A stretch of 64,000 nt of DNA from Cheilinus undulatus (Eukaryota > Chordata > Actinopteri > Labriformes > Labridae). The notes under the pieces were generated by a model that worked only from the letters and a program-made list of their open reading frames with translations, had not been told where the DNA came from and searched no databases. The stretch spans positions 31,685,855-31,749,854 of the forward strand of contig NC_054867.1 in assembly GCF_018320785.1 (NCBI RefSeq), read 5' to 3'. Numbering within the stretch: position 1 is the stretch's first letter; every line of letters starts with the position of its first letter. This document shows, piece by piece, positions 1 to 10,798 of this stretch. The translations under genes and the position numbers were made by a program.

Positions 1-443
1 TTGGCCGATCTATCGGTGCACCCCTAGTTCATACACAACTTTAGAGGATAAATCAGTTGCATTAGGAAACTCTCTCTCATGATACTGAGTCAAAGCATGT
101 AGCAAACATTAGACCCCCGCTATGACACGGGGAGGAGGGGTCGGGGCTCTCTGGTCAGTGAGCTTGCTCAGCTCTGGTTATAAAGTCAGACGGAACAAGC
201 AGAAAACCGAGACTCATAAATTACATGCATTCTAGATGAATAACAAAGGGCTATTTAGTTTGTTAATAAAGGGACTAGGTATAACCCTGCTCTATAGGAA
301 AGGTATCCTTATATAACTTCTGTTGTGATCTGGCGCTGTATAGAAAATACAATTAAACTAAAATTAACTTGACCTTCAAGGGGAGCTGGGGGTGCTGTTG
401 GGGGGGCGGGGCGCCCCCCTAATATAATGGTAGGGAAACACTG
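1..443. mobile_element. End of a hAT-like DNA element (partial)
   Basis: The GC-rich stretch 380-443 ends in TAGGGAAACACTG. This is the reverse complement of CAGTGTTTCCCTA, a terminus common to hAT-type non-autonomous elements in vertebrates. The other end was not found and may lie before the window. The element sits in the first intron of the bicaudal-D gene. The family assignment rests only on the terminal motif. Confidence 0.35.
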
Positions 444-3400
444 ATTTCTGTCGTTGTGTCTACTGGGATCTTTGCACAATGCCACTAAGATTTTCCATGT
501 AACTAGATGAATTAACAGGCACAGTTTGAAAATTTTGATAAAATTAATGTTTACTTTTGATGTGTCACTATTTTAGTGTTTCTGAAAATAAAAGTTCATA
601 GTGCAATGAGCTTCTAATTCAGAGATTTTTTTATATAAAAAATGTTAAAATAATGTAAGTTTGGCATATGATAACTTTTTAAAAATTAAAGTGATATCAT
701 AATAAGACTGATAGCCATTATAATCTTGATATGCAATTGTCTTATCATCCCTCTCAGTTGATGTCGGACTCCCAAGGAGACTTATTTAAAGACTTTTAAA
801 AACTGATCCACTGATCCAAAGTCAGGCTACTGAGATGTTATAACTACTGTCCAAAAAAAAAAAACAAACTCTGAACTGTACAACCCAGCTGTAGATTTCC
901 ACCCAAATTGCATCAAACCCCAGCAGTAGTTTTCAGTTTAACTGACGCGTAACAAGCAGTGGTCAGTCTAGTGTGAACGGATATGTTGCCTAAAGCACAG
1001 CAGGCCCTAATGCGTGATTCGTCTTCCTACATCAGCTGCATTGACAGACACTACTAAAGAGAGAAGTAAGTCATAAGATTCCAAGAACATGACTAGAGCA
1101 GTGAGTCATGAAGTGACTGGACCATGATCTGCACCGTGACTAATGAAATGAGGACAAAAATCAGCATACAACTAAGACAAATCACTGACAATTCCGTAAA
1201 AACTCCTTCAGTGTGGGCACAAGCCAGCTCTGCATCTTCACAGGAAATGTCATTAAATCATTGTAACAATTTGTATATCAATCAAATGGGATTACGATTG
1301 ATTATAAATTCAAGATTCAAAAAAACTCTCTTTTTGCACTTCTTAGCTTGAGTTTGATGGCCCTCTATAGAAGCTTTATTGAGGTTTTTATTTATAATAG
1401 CTTAAAATTTGACGTTAGAGGTTGGATTCATACTTCTGCGTCGGACCAACTCTGTAGCGTATGTCTCAGGTCCACGTAGCCCTGAAGCTATGCAGGACTT
1501 ATGAACAATACATCTGACAAAAATGTAACTATACATCAAAACAACGCAGATCACAAGCCTTGTGATTGCCCGCCGGGTAGCATAGGGTGAGTGCCAGTCT
1601 ATGAGAATGTCTACAGGCAGATTGTGTATACTCTGGTGTGGAATAATGGCAGCAGATAGTGACAAACTAGTCAAATCGACTTGCTGGCTAAGGATGGGGA
1701 TTGTTACTTTCTAATATTGATACCCTTTAGTAATGGGTGGTAATACAGTAATGCAGTACAGCAGCGTACAGTATACCATGGCGCTGGCACAGTGCTCTGG
1801 TCTGCTCTACAATCATAAGGGGTGGAAGAGGGAGGAAAAAGATGTTTTATGTTAAAAAAAAATGAATGAAGCGCCTGTAGAGGAACGCTCTGCTTGCACA
1901 CGCATGCCGGAAGCACCTGTATCATGTGGTTTTTAAACACCTGGTAATAGGGGTGCAACAGTAAATCAATAAAATCGCTAATTAAAAGTGTGGGCAACAA
2001 ATGTATTCGTTGGGTTTTTGTGTTGTGCAATTGTGGCAATACTGGGCATGGCGCAGAGCTGTTTACATCACCCCAAGACAGTTGCTAAACTTTTCTTTCA
2101 CTTAGTTTAGTACTTCTCTTATAATAATCTAAAGATTATAGGAAAGAATTAGGACAACTGTTAAGCAACAACTGTTTTTCATGACTGAGAGAAGACGGTG
2201 GTGATCTAAAAATAGACCCCTACTTTTCTCTCCAAGCCAGCAGTTGAAGGAAACATATTTTGGTCAAAGTAGATGTTTAATGCTGAAGTGCTTTTACCTC
2301 ATGTTTCTCTGTCAAGAACTGAAGTTTTGTTTTTGTTTTTTTTTTTAACAGCAGTGATTACAAAAAAATCATTTCTCATCACGTACATTTTTTAAAAATA
2401 CAGAAGTGGTTTCAATCGCCATCCCTATTGGATATCTATCTTACGTGGATTTCTTCATCCAAGTCTTACAATGACTGACCAAGATCAAAAAAATTCCCCC
2501 ATCTGCGATGATTCAGCAGCTCATCTCCTCAGATGCCTCATCTCTTTTCTTGGCAATAATTGCAGTTTAATCAGCTGCTGCCCATTATTAATCCGCTCCA
2601 ACTACAATATAAAATGCTCAGTTTAAGTTTCCTGCGCACAAACAAGAAGGAAATGTGGCAGCGAGACGCCACAAACATGAAAATGCGCAAGAATATAGTG
2701 CTTGCAATGACACAGCTAACTGGTGCAGCCACAGCACAGTTTCAAGGACGTATAAACCAGACTTTACACTGAAAAAGCTGGCAAGCATTTACAGACCAAA
2801 CATTTGATCCGTCGTTGGAGAAATAAAAAAAAAAAAGTGACTCGGTTTGATTAAAAAATGGTTGGACTCAATCACAACTGTAAACAGACTGCCTTCTGTC
2901 TGGCCCCTTTGTTCATCATCTTCAACCTTTATCTAATCAAAACATATTACATCTGTGAATTTCAGTATACCAATGAAACACTATACAATTAGATAACCCG
3001 GTACAACAGATTCTGAATGAAAGCAGATATAAGTTGAAACTATGATTACTGTTTTAAGATGAAGTTCCTCTAACGGTTGATACACCAACAGCAAAAATAT
3101 CCCACTCAGACTGAACTTAACTAAAGGGAAATACCCCACTTCTGTTGGGAAATCAAGTCCAAATTTCCCACAAGAAAGGATCTGAGAGATTTGTAGACAA
3201 CAGCATGGTATATAGTCATAACATATTAACACTGAAAGAGCTGGGTAAACCAGTTGGCAGGTGAATTAAGTGATGATGACAGATAAAAACCTCCCTGCCA
3301 TGTGCACTAAGGACTCTGTTTACTGCTGCTTATCATTCACAGTGACAAATCCCTACAGGTGGTAGCTACTGAGAAGAGATCAGAGGAGACCAGAGGCTTA

Positions 3401-4205
3401 CGCTGTTTCAGTTGTGGTTTGAAGCCTTTCCTATGAAAAAACAAGGACATCAGCATGGATGAGTTATTTTCACAGAACAGAAGGATATTATCTCTCTTTA
3501 ATAGCATCTGGCTGAACTGTATAAGAAGATGAAACTGTACTTAATCGCCACATTTTTACAATAGTTTTCCTTTAAGAAATCACAGAATTTTCCAGTTTGA
3601 TGGCACTGCCAGAAAAGCTACAACATTATTCTGTGTGTATGATGACAGGCTATGGCGGGTGGTGTGCACTCAGTAACATTTGAAGGTAAGGGACATCATA
3701 ATACAGTCTACTTTAACCCCACTCAAAGCATCAGTAACAAAGATGTACCCACAAGAATAGATATCTGGTAGTTTCAACCAAAACTACACACCATTTGACA
3801 AAATTTAAAAGTGAATGAAGAGATTGTTTTTTATTGCACTGAATATACCAGGAGGAACATATACCCAAAAATTGCGACAGAGTGACTTTTTTTGTCCAAG
3901 TTACAATTTATGGCTGCCAAATTCACTATGATTAAAAATCTTGAATTCTATGCATTTCAGTATGATACAGTCTCACAAGCATGAGACAGTACCAGAACCA
4001 AGGCTTTAAAAAACAAATTCCAGGTCATAACTTTGAATCCATATAAACAGAATAGAATGGGAGACGGAAAAAAGAAGTTTTGCTTGCGATATTTGTTTAT
4101 TAAAAATCAGGACATTACACTGAATTTGGTGCCCATGACTTGACTTTGATATTTGTTGCGGTGGTATGGAAATAAGTGTCATATCATTTAAGCTTCACTG
4201 TATCA
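444..4205 (-). other. Part of bicaudal-D intron 1, no gene seen
   Basis: AT-rich non-coding sequence lying 3' of the bicaudal-D first coding exon on the minus strand. I looked for the expected second exon, which continues the coiled coil after the Gln-Leu-Lys-Glu end of exon 1, and did not find it. The intron is therefore longer than 5.4 kb and runs off the window. Short open frames here have no domain-like composition. Confidence 0.6.
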
Positions 4206-4988
4206 CAGTGCTTCCCAAAGTGTGGGCAGGGGCCCACTGGTGGGCCTCAGAGGTGCTGCAGAAGGGCCACGAAAGGTCATTTAGAAAAACTACAAATAAC
4301 AAAATCACGTTTAAAATGACAATAAAATACTTGGATTTCATGGTGTTATTTTAAGTCTCTGAAGTAATAAAACACAGCCAGAGGTTTAAATTCATGACAC
4401 CTTTAACATTTATTTTGTACATTTTACCTGGTGCTGGATTAACTGGTGATACTCCATGAAATATTTTACCAAGCCGCCTGTTTCTTGATTTCAAAAATTA
4501 TTAGTCTCTTTGGAGACATTGATGGTACTTGGACTCAGTTTCTTGGCCACAGAGTACATTTAAAGGAATGAATGTTGTAAGCCTCATAGCATAATTGCCT
4601 GATTCATTTTTTGGCTAAATTGTTACATCTGCTTAACTATAATCTCCTCACGCTGCTGATTCATCTTACCTTATTTTTCTGAAAGACCTGAGAATATGAC
4701 TTGGGCAGTTATGCTATGAGGCTACCAGTATTAGAAAATGAAATTTGAGTGTTTTTACGGATGCCTGATTAAAACAACCTATATAGCATTGGCTCAATAA
4801 TTGTACTTTGCGTGCAATTATATAACGTTAATGTCTCTGAAAGCAAAGCACTTGCACTGAAATTCCCTGTTTATGAAACAGATGCATAAATGAAAATATG
4901 AGTTTCGTGTTATGGTTGTACGGGGCTTTTGGTGGGCCCCAAAATATTCTCAGGTTTTTCGCAGCATACCGAAGTTTGAGAAAGGCTG
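4206..4988. mobile_element. hAT-type non-autonomous element, about 0.78 kb
   Basis: The left end reads CAGTGCTTCCCAAAGTGTGG. The reverse complement of the right end reads CAGCCTTTCTCAAACTTCGG, so the termini are imperfect inverted repeats of the hAT/Charlie type. The flanking 8-mers, CTGTATCA on the left and CTATATCG on the right, match at 6 of 8 positions, as expected of a decayed 8-bp target-site duplication. No transposase frame remains inside. Confidence 0.6.
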
Positions 4989-5496
4989 CTATATCGCATT
5001 GCAGAGAAATTCTGGTATCGTGACAACCCTTGTTTCATTATACCCAATAAATTAACAGCAGGTTGCCTGTGCTAGCATGTTCATTTGACATAACAGTAGC
5101 TGCAGATGCCAGCCTACATACCAAGAGCAAGTACGGGCAAGAGATCAAAAAGTATTATCTTTTTTTTTCAGTGTGAATAACACACTATGCCACGCAACAG
5201 TTAGTTCTCATCGAACAAATGAATAGACTGCAGGTAATTTAATTTGTCCTACCGCCAAAGACAGACCTTATCTAATAATTTCTCTTTGTATGTTTCTCTT
5301 CCTCCAAGAAACCAGACCTATGTGTGGCTCTGGAGGACACGTTCAAAACCAGTTGGAAATTAGAATGTTGAGCGTTGCTGTGCCTACATTACAACCGGTA
5401 ACGCATACGTTACCGTTATATTCTAATACAGTTAACGTTACAGCCACCGATGATATCTCAAAAGTGCCAGGTTGCGTGGCTATGACCTCAGGTTAC

Positions 5497-5736
5497 CTCC
5501 TTCAGCTGGTCCAGCTCATGTCTGACAGTCTCGTACTCCGTCTCCAACTCATCAAATCGCTGCTTTAGCTGCTGCTTCTCCTCCAGCACCGCGAGCCCGT
5601 ACTCAGCCGCCTGGATCTTCTCATGGGTCGTTTCACGAAGCTCCCGGGTGAGACGCTCGACCTCGGCTTGGAGCCACTGCGGCCCGGCCTCAGTCACCAG
5701 CTCCGCCTCGGGATACTTCTGCTCCTCCATGGACAT
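5497..5736 (-). CDS. bicd2: Bicaudal-D homologue (bicd2-like), first coding exon
   Basis: BICD proteins are coiled-coil adaptors that link cytoplasmic dynein-dynactin to cargo such as Rab6 vesicles and the nuclear envelope. This exon encodes the first 80 residues, the start of the N-terminal coiled coil that contacts dynein-dynactin. The block [20 protein letters not shown] is almost invariant in BICD1 and BICD2. The leader (Glu-Glu, then a Gly-Pro-Gln-Trp-Leu-Gln-Ala-Glu-Val stretch) resembles BICD2 (Gln-Pro-Glu-Trp-Leu-Arg-Ala-Glu-Val) more than BICD1. Translation starts at 5736; a second in-frame Met lies two codons later. The exon ends in phase 0 at GAG|GTAACC and the rest of the gene lies outside the window. 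I am sure of the family and less sure of BICD2 against BICD1. Confidence 0.88.
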
Positions 5737-5960
5737 CTTGGGGAGCTCCCAACTGGAACTTAACGAGACCTAGCCCTGGCTAGCAGGAGCAGCACAGAAA
5801 ACCACCGAGACCGCAAATCACTGCCTTCTTTGTTTGAACCGCATTGTTGGGACTTAAATAGCGCTTCGTACCCGTTGGCTTTTCCCGCCATAGACGTCGA
5901 CGAGGCTCGAACAAGACAATACTTTTGTCATTCTTGAGGAGTTTTCTTCACAGCCTCTTC
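5737..5960 (-). promoter_or_regulatory. 5' UTR and putative promoter of the bicaudal-D gene
   Basis: Relatively GC-rich sequence directly upstream of the start codon. On the minus strand it holds a TATTTAAG TATA-like box (5853-5860), CCAAC motifs just upstream (around 5871-5880), and GGCGGGAAA (5881-5889), which fits an E2F-type site. A transcription start near 5825 would fit the TATA-like box. No transcript evidence is available, so the exact start is inferred. Confidence 0.4.
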
Positions 5961-6261
5961 TTCGGGTTGACAGAGGAAACTTGAGTTGAGATCATCGATA
6001 AGAAAAAGCTACCCCGACGACATTCAAATATACGTAAGTATGACGGGAACTGTAGTTTTAAATATGCTTCCAGTATCCTCATGACTTCGCCCTTAAGCTA
6101 ACATACTGCCTTCAAATACCAGATTGCATTTCGGAGCCTGGAAGGGAGCCGGTGACGTATTGAGTAGTTCAATTCAGTGCCGCCATCTAGAGGCTTCCTA
6201 AGGAAACCACAGCTGAAGAGCAGGAACCATACTTTACGCTTTAATCGTCGCTCCCTTGTAA

Positions 6262-7290
6262 TATTTTTAGCTCCGTCTGTCCTTGTCTGTCCATATTCTG
6301 GACATACAGATAACTGTTAATAAAAATACGGAAGAGTATTGGGGCCACTGAAAAAAAAAAATTTTTGAGACGAAAATTTTTTTTTCACTTGTGAGAAAAA
6401 AGTCAGAATTCTGAGATTAAAGTCAGAATTCTGAGATTAAAGTCAGAATTTTGAGAAAAAAGTCAGAATTCTGAGAAAAAAGTCAGAATTCTGAGTTTAA
6501 TCTCAGAATTCTGAAGAAAAAAAAATTTGAGACTTTTTTTTCATTTGAAGAATAAAGTCAGAATTCTGACTTTTTTTCTCAGAATTCTGACTTTAATCTT
6601 AGAATTCTGACTTTTTTTCTCAGAATTCTGACTTTTTTCTCAGAATTCTGACTTTAATCTCAGAATTCTGACTTTTTTCTCAGAATTCTGACTTTAATCT
6701 CAGAATTCTGACTTTTTTCTTACAAGTGAAAAAAAAAAAATTGTCTCAAATTTTTTTTTTCAGTGGCCCTAATACTCTTCCGTAATAAAATGATCATTTT
6801 TCAACATTTTTTTAAACTTTCTTTGCTTCAAATCTCTTCAACAACTTCAACCCTGACCACTAAAAAAAATTCAATGTTAATCCCTTTTTATGCCAGTTGT
6901 TGTACACCATGTCACTGTTATTTTTTATGGTTAAAAAAAAACACAAAAACACCATATTTCCCATGCAGAATGGTCTAGAAAGAAAAACCTTTTTTGATAA
7001 ATACAGTCTTGGCCATGCCAACGATGAGTAGTAAAATTGATTTTGATGCATTGAAATGTTTTTTTGTAGTGCCAAATGCCATATTTTAGCTCCATCTGTC
7101 CTTGTTTGTCCATATTCTGGACATACAGAAAACTATTAATAAAACACCCTTTTTAATTTCTTTTTTTAACTTTCACTGACTAGAATCTCTTCAACAACTT
7201 CAATCCTGACCACTAAAAATCAATCAATTAATTAATCAATAAATGTTACACCCTTTTTATGCCAGTTATTGTACACTATGCTTACGAGTT
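6262..7290 (+). repeat. Direct duplication of a short segment, one copy split by a hairpin element
   Basis: Two similar segments lie in the same orientation. Copy A is 6262-6325 plus 6786-6930, and copy B is 7083-7290. Both contain 'GTCCATATTCTGGACATACAG', then a TTAATAAAA stretch, then 'CTCTTCAACAACTTCAA' and 'CCCTTTTTATGCCAGTT'. Copy A is interrupted exactly at TTAATAAAA by the fold-back element 6326-6785. The arrangement indicates that the duplication predates or accompanied the insertion. A weaker related motif occurs near 8065-8115. Confidence 0.7.
6326..6785. mobile_element. Fold-back (hairpin) element with internal minisatellite
   Basis: A long inverted repeat. The left end reads TACGGAAGAGTATT and the right end AATACTCTTCCGTA, followed inward on each side by GGCCACTG and A/T runs. 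The arms consist of roughly 20-bp units built on CAGAATTCTGAC with AAA/TTT spacers, about six units on the left and nine or more on the right, and the core AGAATTCT is itself palindromic. TAATAAAA flanks both sides as a probable target duplication. The loop lies near 6510-6555. It is non-coding and probably a non-autonomous DNA transposon. Confidence 0.75.
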
Positions 7291-8794
7291 GGATTCAGTG
7301 AGATAGCGTCCATGCTAAACAGATGAGTCTATCGGAGTGAAAAACACGCCTCCTCCTCTACCAAATCATATGAGAGTGAATTCATTTGTTCATGTTAGGT
7401 TCATTTTATGTACAGGCATAAAAAATCAGAGGATATATGTAGGATATAAATCACGAACACATGCATTTCCACCTCTAACCAAAATGTGACCGCGATTACG
7501 CTCATTACACGCATAAATTTTACTGCATATTTGAGATGTGATATATTCTCTCCTATTGATCAAAAGGACCCATGCATCCCGATGCATGTCCATCCACTTG
7601 CTATGAAGTGGAGACAAAGTTGAAATTGTCCAAATGTCCCCCTTTCTTAGTCCCAGTCTGCAGAACCCGGAAGTAGCATTTTTGACTGTAAACACTCCAC
7701 TTCCGGGATATCCAATTGTAAACATAGCCGCAGATTTGCACCCGAGCACACATGTAGGAGCACACAACCTTTCCTTACACATGTAGCCCACTCTCAGACA
7801 TCCATATCTAGTGGCATGAATCGTTTCATTTAATTCTGATGATGTTTAGTGGATGAAACAGGGCTTCACACACTCTGAGTCCGTGGAAGAAATCCTGCAT
7901 GTGCATTGCTGAAGGGGTTAAAATGGTGCGCTGGCACTATCTGCTGGATCACTGTGGAATGGTGAAATTAAGGGCCCTGGTGATTGACTGACTACATAGA
8001 AAAGGTTGCTATATGTTGTTTTGGTGCCATAGACACACAGTCAAAAAACGTGTTTTTAATGGAAGTCTATTGTCCAGATTTCGGACAAACAAGGATGGAT
8101 GGAGCTATTTGGGGTCAGTAGAGTTCTATAGGCAACACATTATTTTCAAATCTTTTTTTTTTTTTTAATTTGTAGAAAAATAATAATTTTGGCCAAATTT
8201 GATGCCTCAATCTATAAAAATGTGACTATCAACTCAAAATAATGAAGATAAAAATGATGAATTTCCTCAAAATGGACGAAGTAGGATCTGAGGGTTAAGG
8301 GATTTATTTATCTGTTTATGTGTTACTGTCTGACATTATTTACCTTTCCACAGACCCAGAAATATTTGATGTTGAATGGTAAAAAAGAGAAAACATAAAA
8401 GTAAGAAAGCTAGGACCAAAAGTGTAACTTTGAGCTATGTTGCGTTTCTTCCTGAACTAAAGAACTGAAAAGATAATGAATTTCTAAAGTAGTTGCTGAT
8501 GCTTTAATCCGATATAGAAAATTGCTTTATTTGTATCCTGATTAAGGATGTTGCCCCATCTAAACAAAACATTTCTGGATAAAGTAATATAAGCTACTTT
8601 TTTTATGTTACTAAGGCTTTTAGAAAATCAAATTAGACTTTCTTTCTAATTTGATTACATAATACAGCTCTACACAGCATTTAATTTGTGAACCAAAGAC
8701 TACATTTTCTTAGATGTAAATGAATCATTCATCTACGTGTTTATATTTGAAAAGAACTGTGAAAGCTTTCCTCAGATTTTCATGTCATTTTCAT
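7291..8794. other. Intergenic stretch, no gene supported
   Basis: AT-rich sequence between the bicaudal-D promoter and the small membrane-protein gene. A short inverted pair around 7667-7707 (ACCCGGAAGT and ACTTCCGGGA) suggests repeat-derived DNA. An open minus-strand frame at 7426-7791 has no ATG near its start. Nothing else recognisable was found. Confidence 0.4.
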
Positions 8795-10002
8795 CTTTAA
8801 AGTTCCTGTAATGTGAAATAAAAAATTTGTGTCTAAACACTCTAGATATGTTGGAATAAGGTTGCTGTAAACGCGTGAAAACACTGAGATCTATGTGTGA
8901 CTGAATTCTGAATTTAAACCGGTAGAAATTTGTTCACCTCTTTCATGGCTTGATTTAGTTGAGCGGGTCAAAAATCTTAGCCCAGGTCATCACCAGTCTT
9001 GATGGGGAATTACCCCACTCTCCCTGATGCTGTAATGATGTAAATTCACAGAGCAGTTCATCTGAGTGCAGTCTGATGTTACCCGATGTCACTGCCTTCA
9101 TCCATAGTTAACATCCAGCTACATACTGTGTTTTTGTGAGGAAAATTTCCCAAATCTATCAGCTATGGTAGCCTACGGGTCATTAAAAGAATCATAACAG
9201 AGAGATTTTTGCCAAAAAACAGTAAATTTAATCCTCAACTTCACTCAGAAAAATGAATCATGGCATAGTTTATTTTTAAGTATTTACATCTATTTGATTA
9301 AATGATTAAATTTTTGGAATTTATTTATTCAAATTCTTTAAAATCAGCATAAATCTATTAATTGCAAAAACAAATTTAATCAGTTAAAAACATATGAATA
9401 TAGTTTAAATATGATGAGCTGTGGATCAAACATGATTCATTAAGTTAAAATTTGAGATTGGTTTACATCAGGTTTACATAAATCTGTCATTGTTTATTCA
9501 AAACACATTGGGTTTATTGGTATTATTACATAAATCTCATTTTTAGTTGTTTCATTTACATTTGAGTGACAAATATGCAGCACATAAAGTTTATTGGCCT
9601 GTTTATGTTAAATCTAAGTAATTCAAATGGATGGAAATTTTATATGCAATTGAAATACATAAATCTTAAGAATTAGGCCTAAATATATCTGTGAATGTTC
9701 GGTCTCTCTCTGCTCTGGCACAGAGTCAGGCAGCTGCGCTGATCAGAAGCTCTGTTTTTAATTTTTGAGAGGGATCAAATTTCTCGTGAGTTGGTGTGGC
9801 TTCAGCTCATTGAACTGATATGCCCACACCAACCTAGAGCAGATATTACTGCCTTATTTTTTGATGGTTTTGAAGCTTAATTTTACAAACTAAAAGATAT
9901 TTTTCATATCTGTAATTTGCCTAAAGGTTCAGAACACAGTGGCCTGTCATACAGCAGAAGTAAAATAAAGATTTTTTTAAATCACTTTACAGGGACTTTA
10001 AG
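8795..10002. mobile_element. Non-autonomous TIR element, family A copy 1
   Basis: The left end reads CTTTAAAGTTCCTGTAATGT and the right end, in reverse complement, reads CTTAAAGTCCCTGTAAAGTG. A related element with the same termini lies at 27,652-29,012 and a fragment at about 37,955-38,100. The interiors share motifs such as a TCTGTGCCAGAG/CTCTGGCACAGAG block and a GAAGCTTA stretch near one end. No coding potential was seen. Its superfamily is not settled, because I could not find a clear target-site duplication. Confidence 0.6.
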
Positions 10003-10798
10003 CCATGACCACAAGTTCAGTGTCTGGCTCTAAGTTATTTATACTTTATATAAATTATAATTTTACAGTAAATGATACATTAGAATTTGTAATGTTTGCA
10101 GATGGCACTCATTAATTTTGTTCTGGAGGGGACATTAATACATTGTTGAAAGCAGTAGAAATAGAACTGATAAAATTAAATACATTGTTTTTAATTAGCT
10201 ATCAATGAAAGTAGAACAAAAAATATGTTGTTTGATGTAAAACTGAAGAGAACAAATAGAAATGGAAAGAGCTGATGAAAGTAAGTTTTTGGGAGTATTT
10301 GTAAATGATTAACTTTATTGGAAGTCCTACATAAAACATGTAAACCAGAAATTTCCAAGTATAACCTGCAAAGTGAGATAAAATGTTAAATACAGATGTT
10401 TATAAGTTTATGGAGTGACGTTATGAGACATATGAAAATGTGTGCTGAGCTTCTGGTTATTCTGGATGACTTCAGGATAGGCTAAAATAAGCCAGTAAGT
10501 GCTCAAAGCCAGCTTCAGTCTATCCTGACACATTTTATGTAAAATGATTTAATTTTGACACTTGTTTTTTGTCAACATTTGTGCCAGAAATAAAACAATC
10601 ATGCACAATATCGTGCTTTACTGTGAGTGAATCAAATGTGAAAGTAAAACTAGCTTGGCTGAAACTTTCCTTTGTTTCGTGCATATCTATTCTAGACAGA
10701 GTGGTTTTACAGGTAGTGGAATTTGCCCTCCTCGTGTATAGGGTTAGGTCCTGTCATTGTTGCACCTGTCTGGAGAGTCAACCTGCTGCTGAACAGAG

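Noticed and set aside
7426-7791. Minus-strand frame of 121 codons
   Set aside because: It starts at GTG, lies in repeat-like sequence with inverted CCGGAAGT motifs, and has no domain features.
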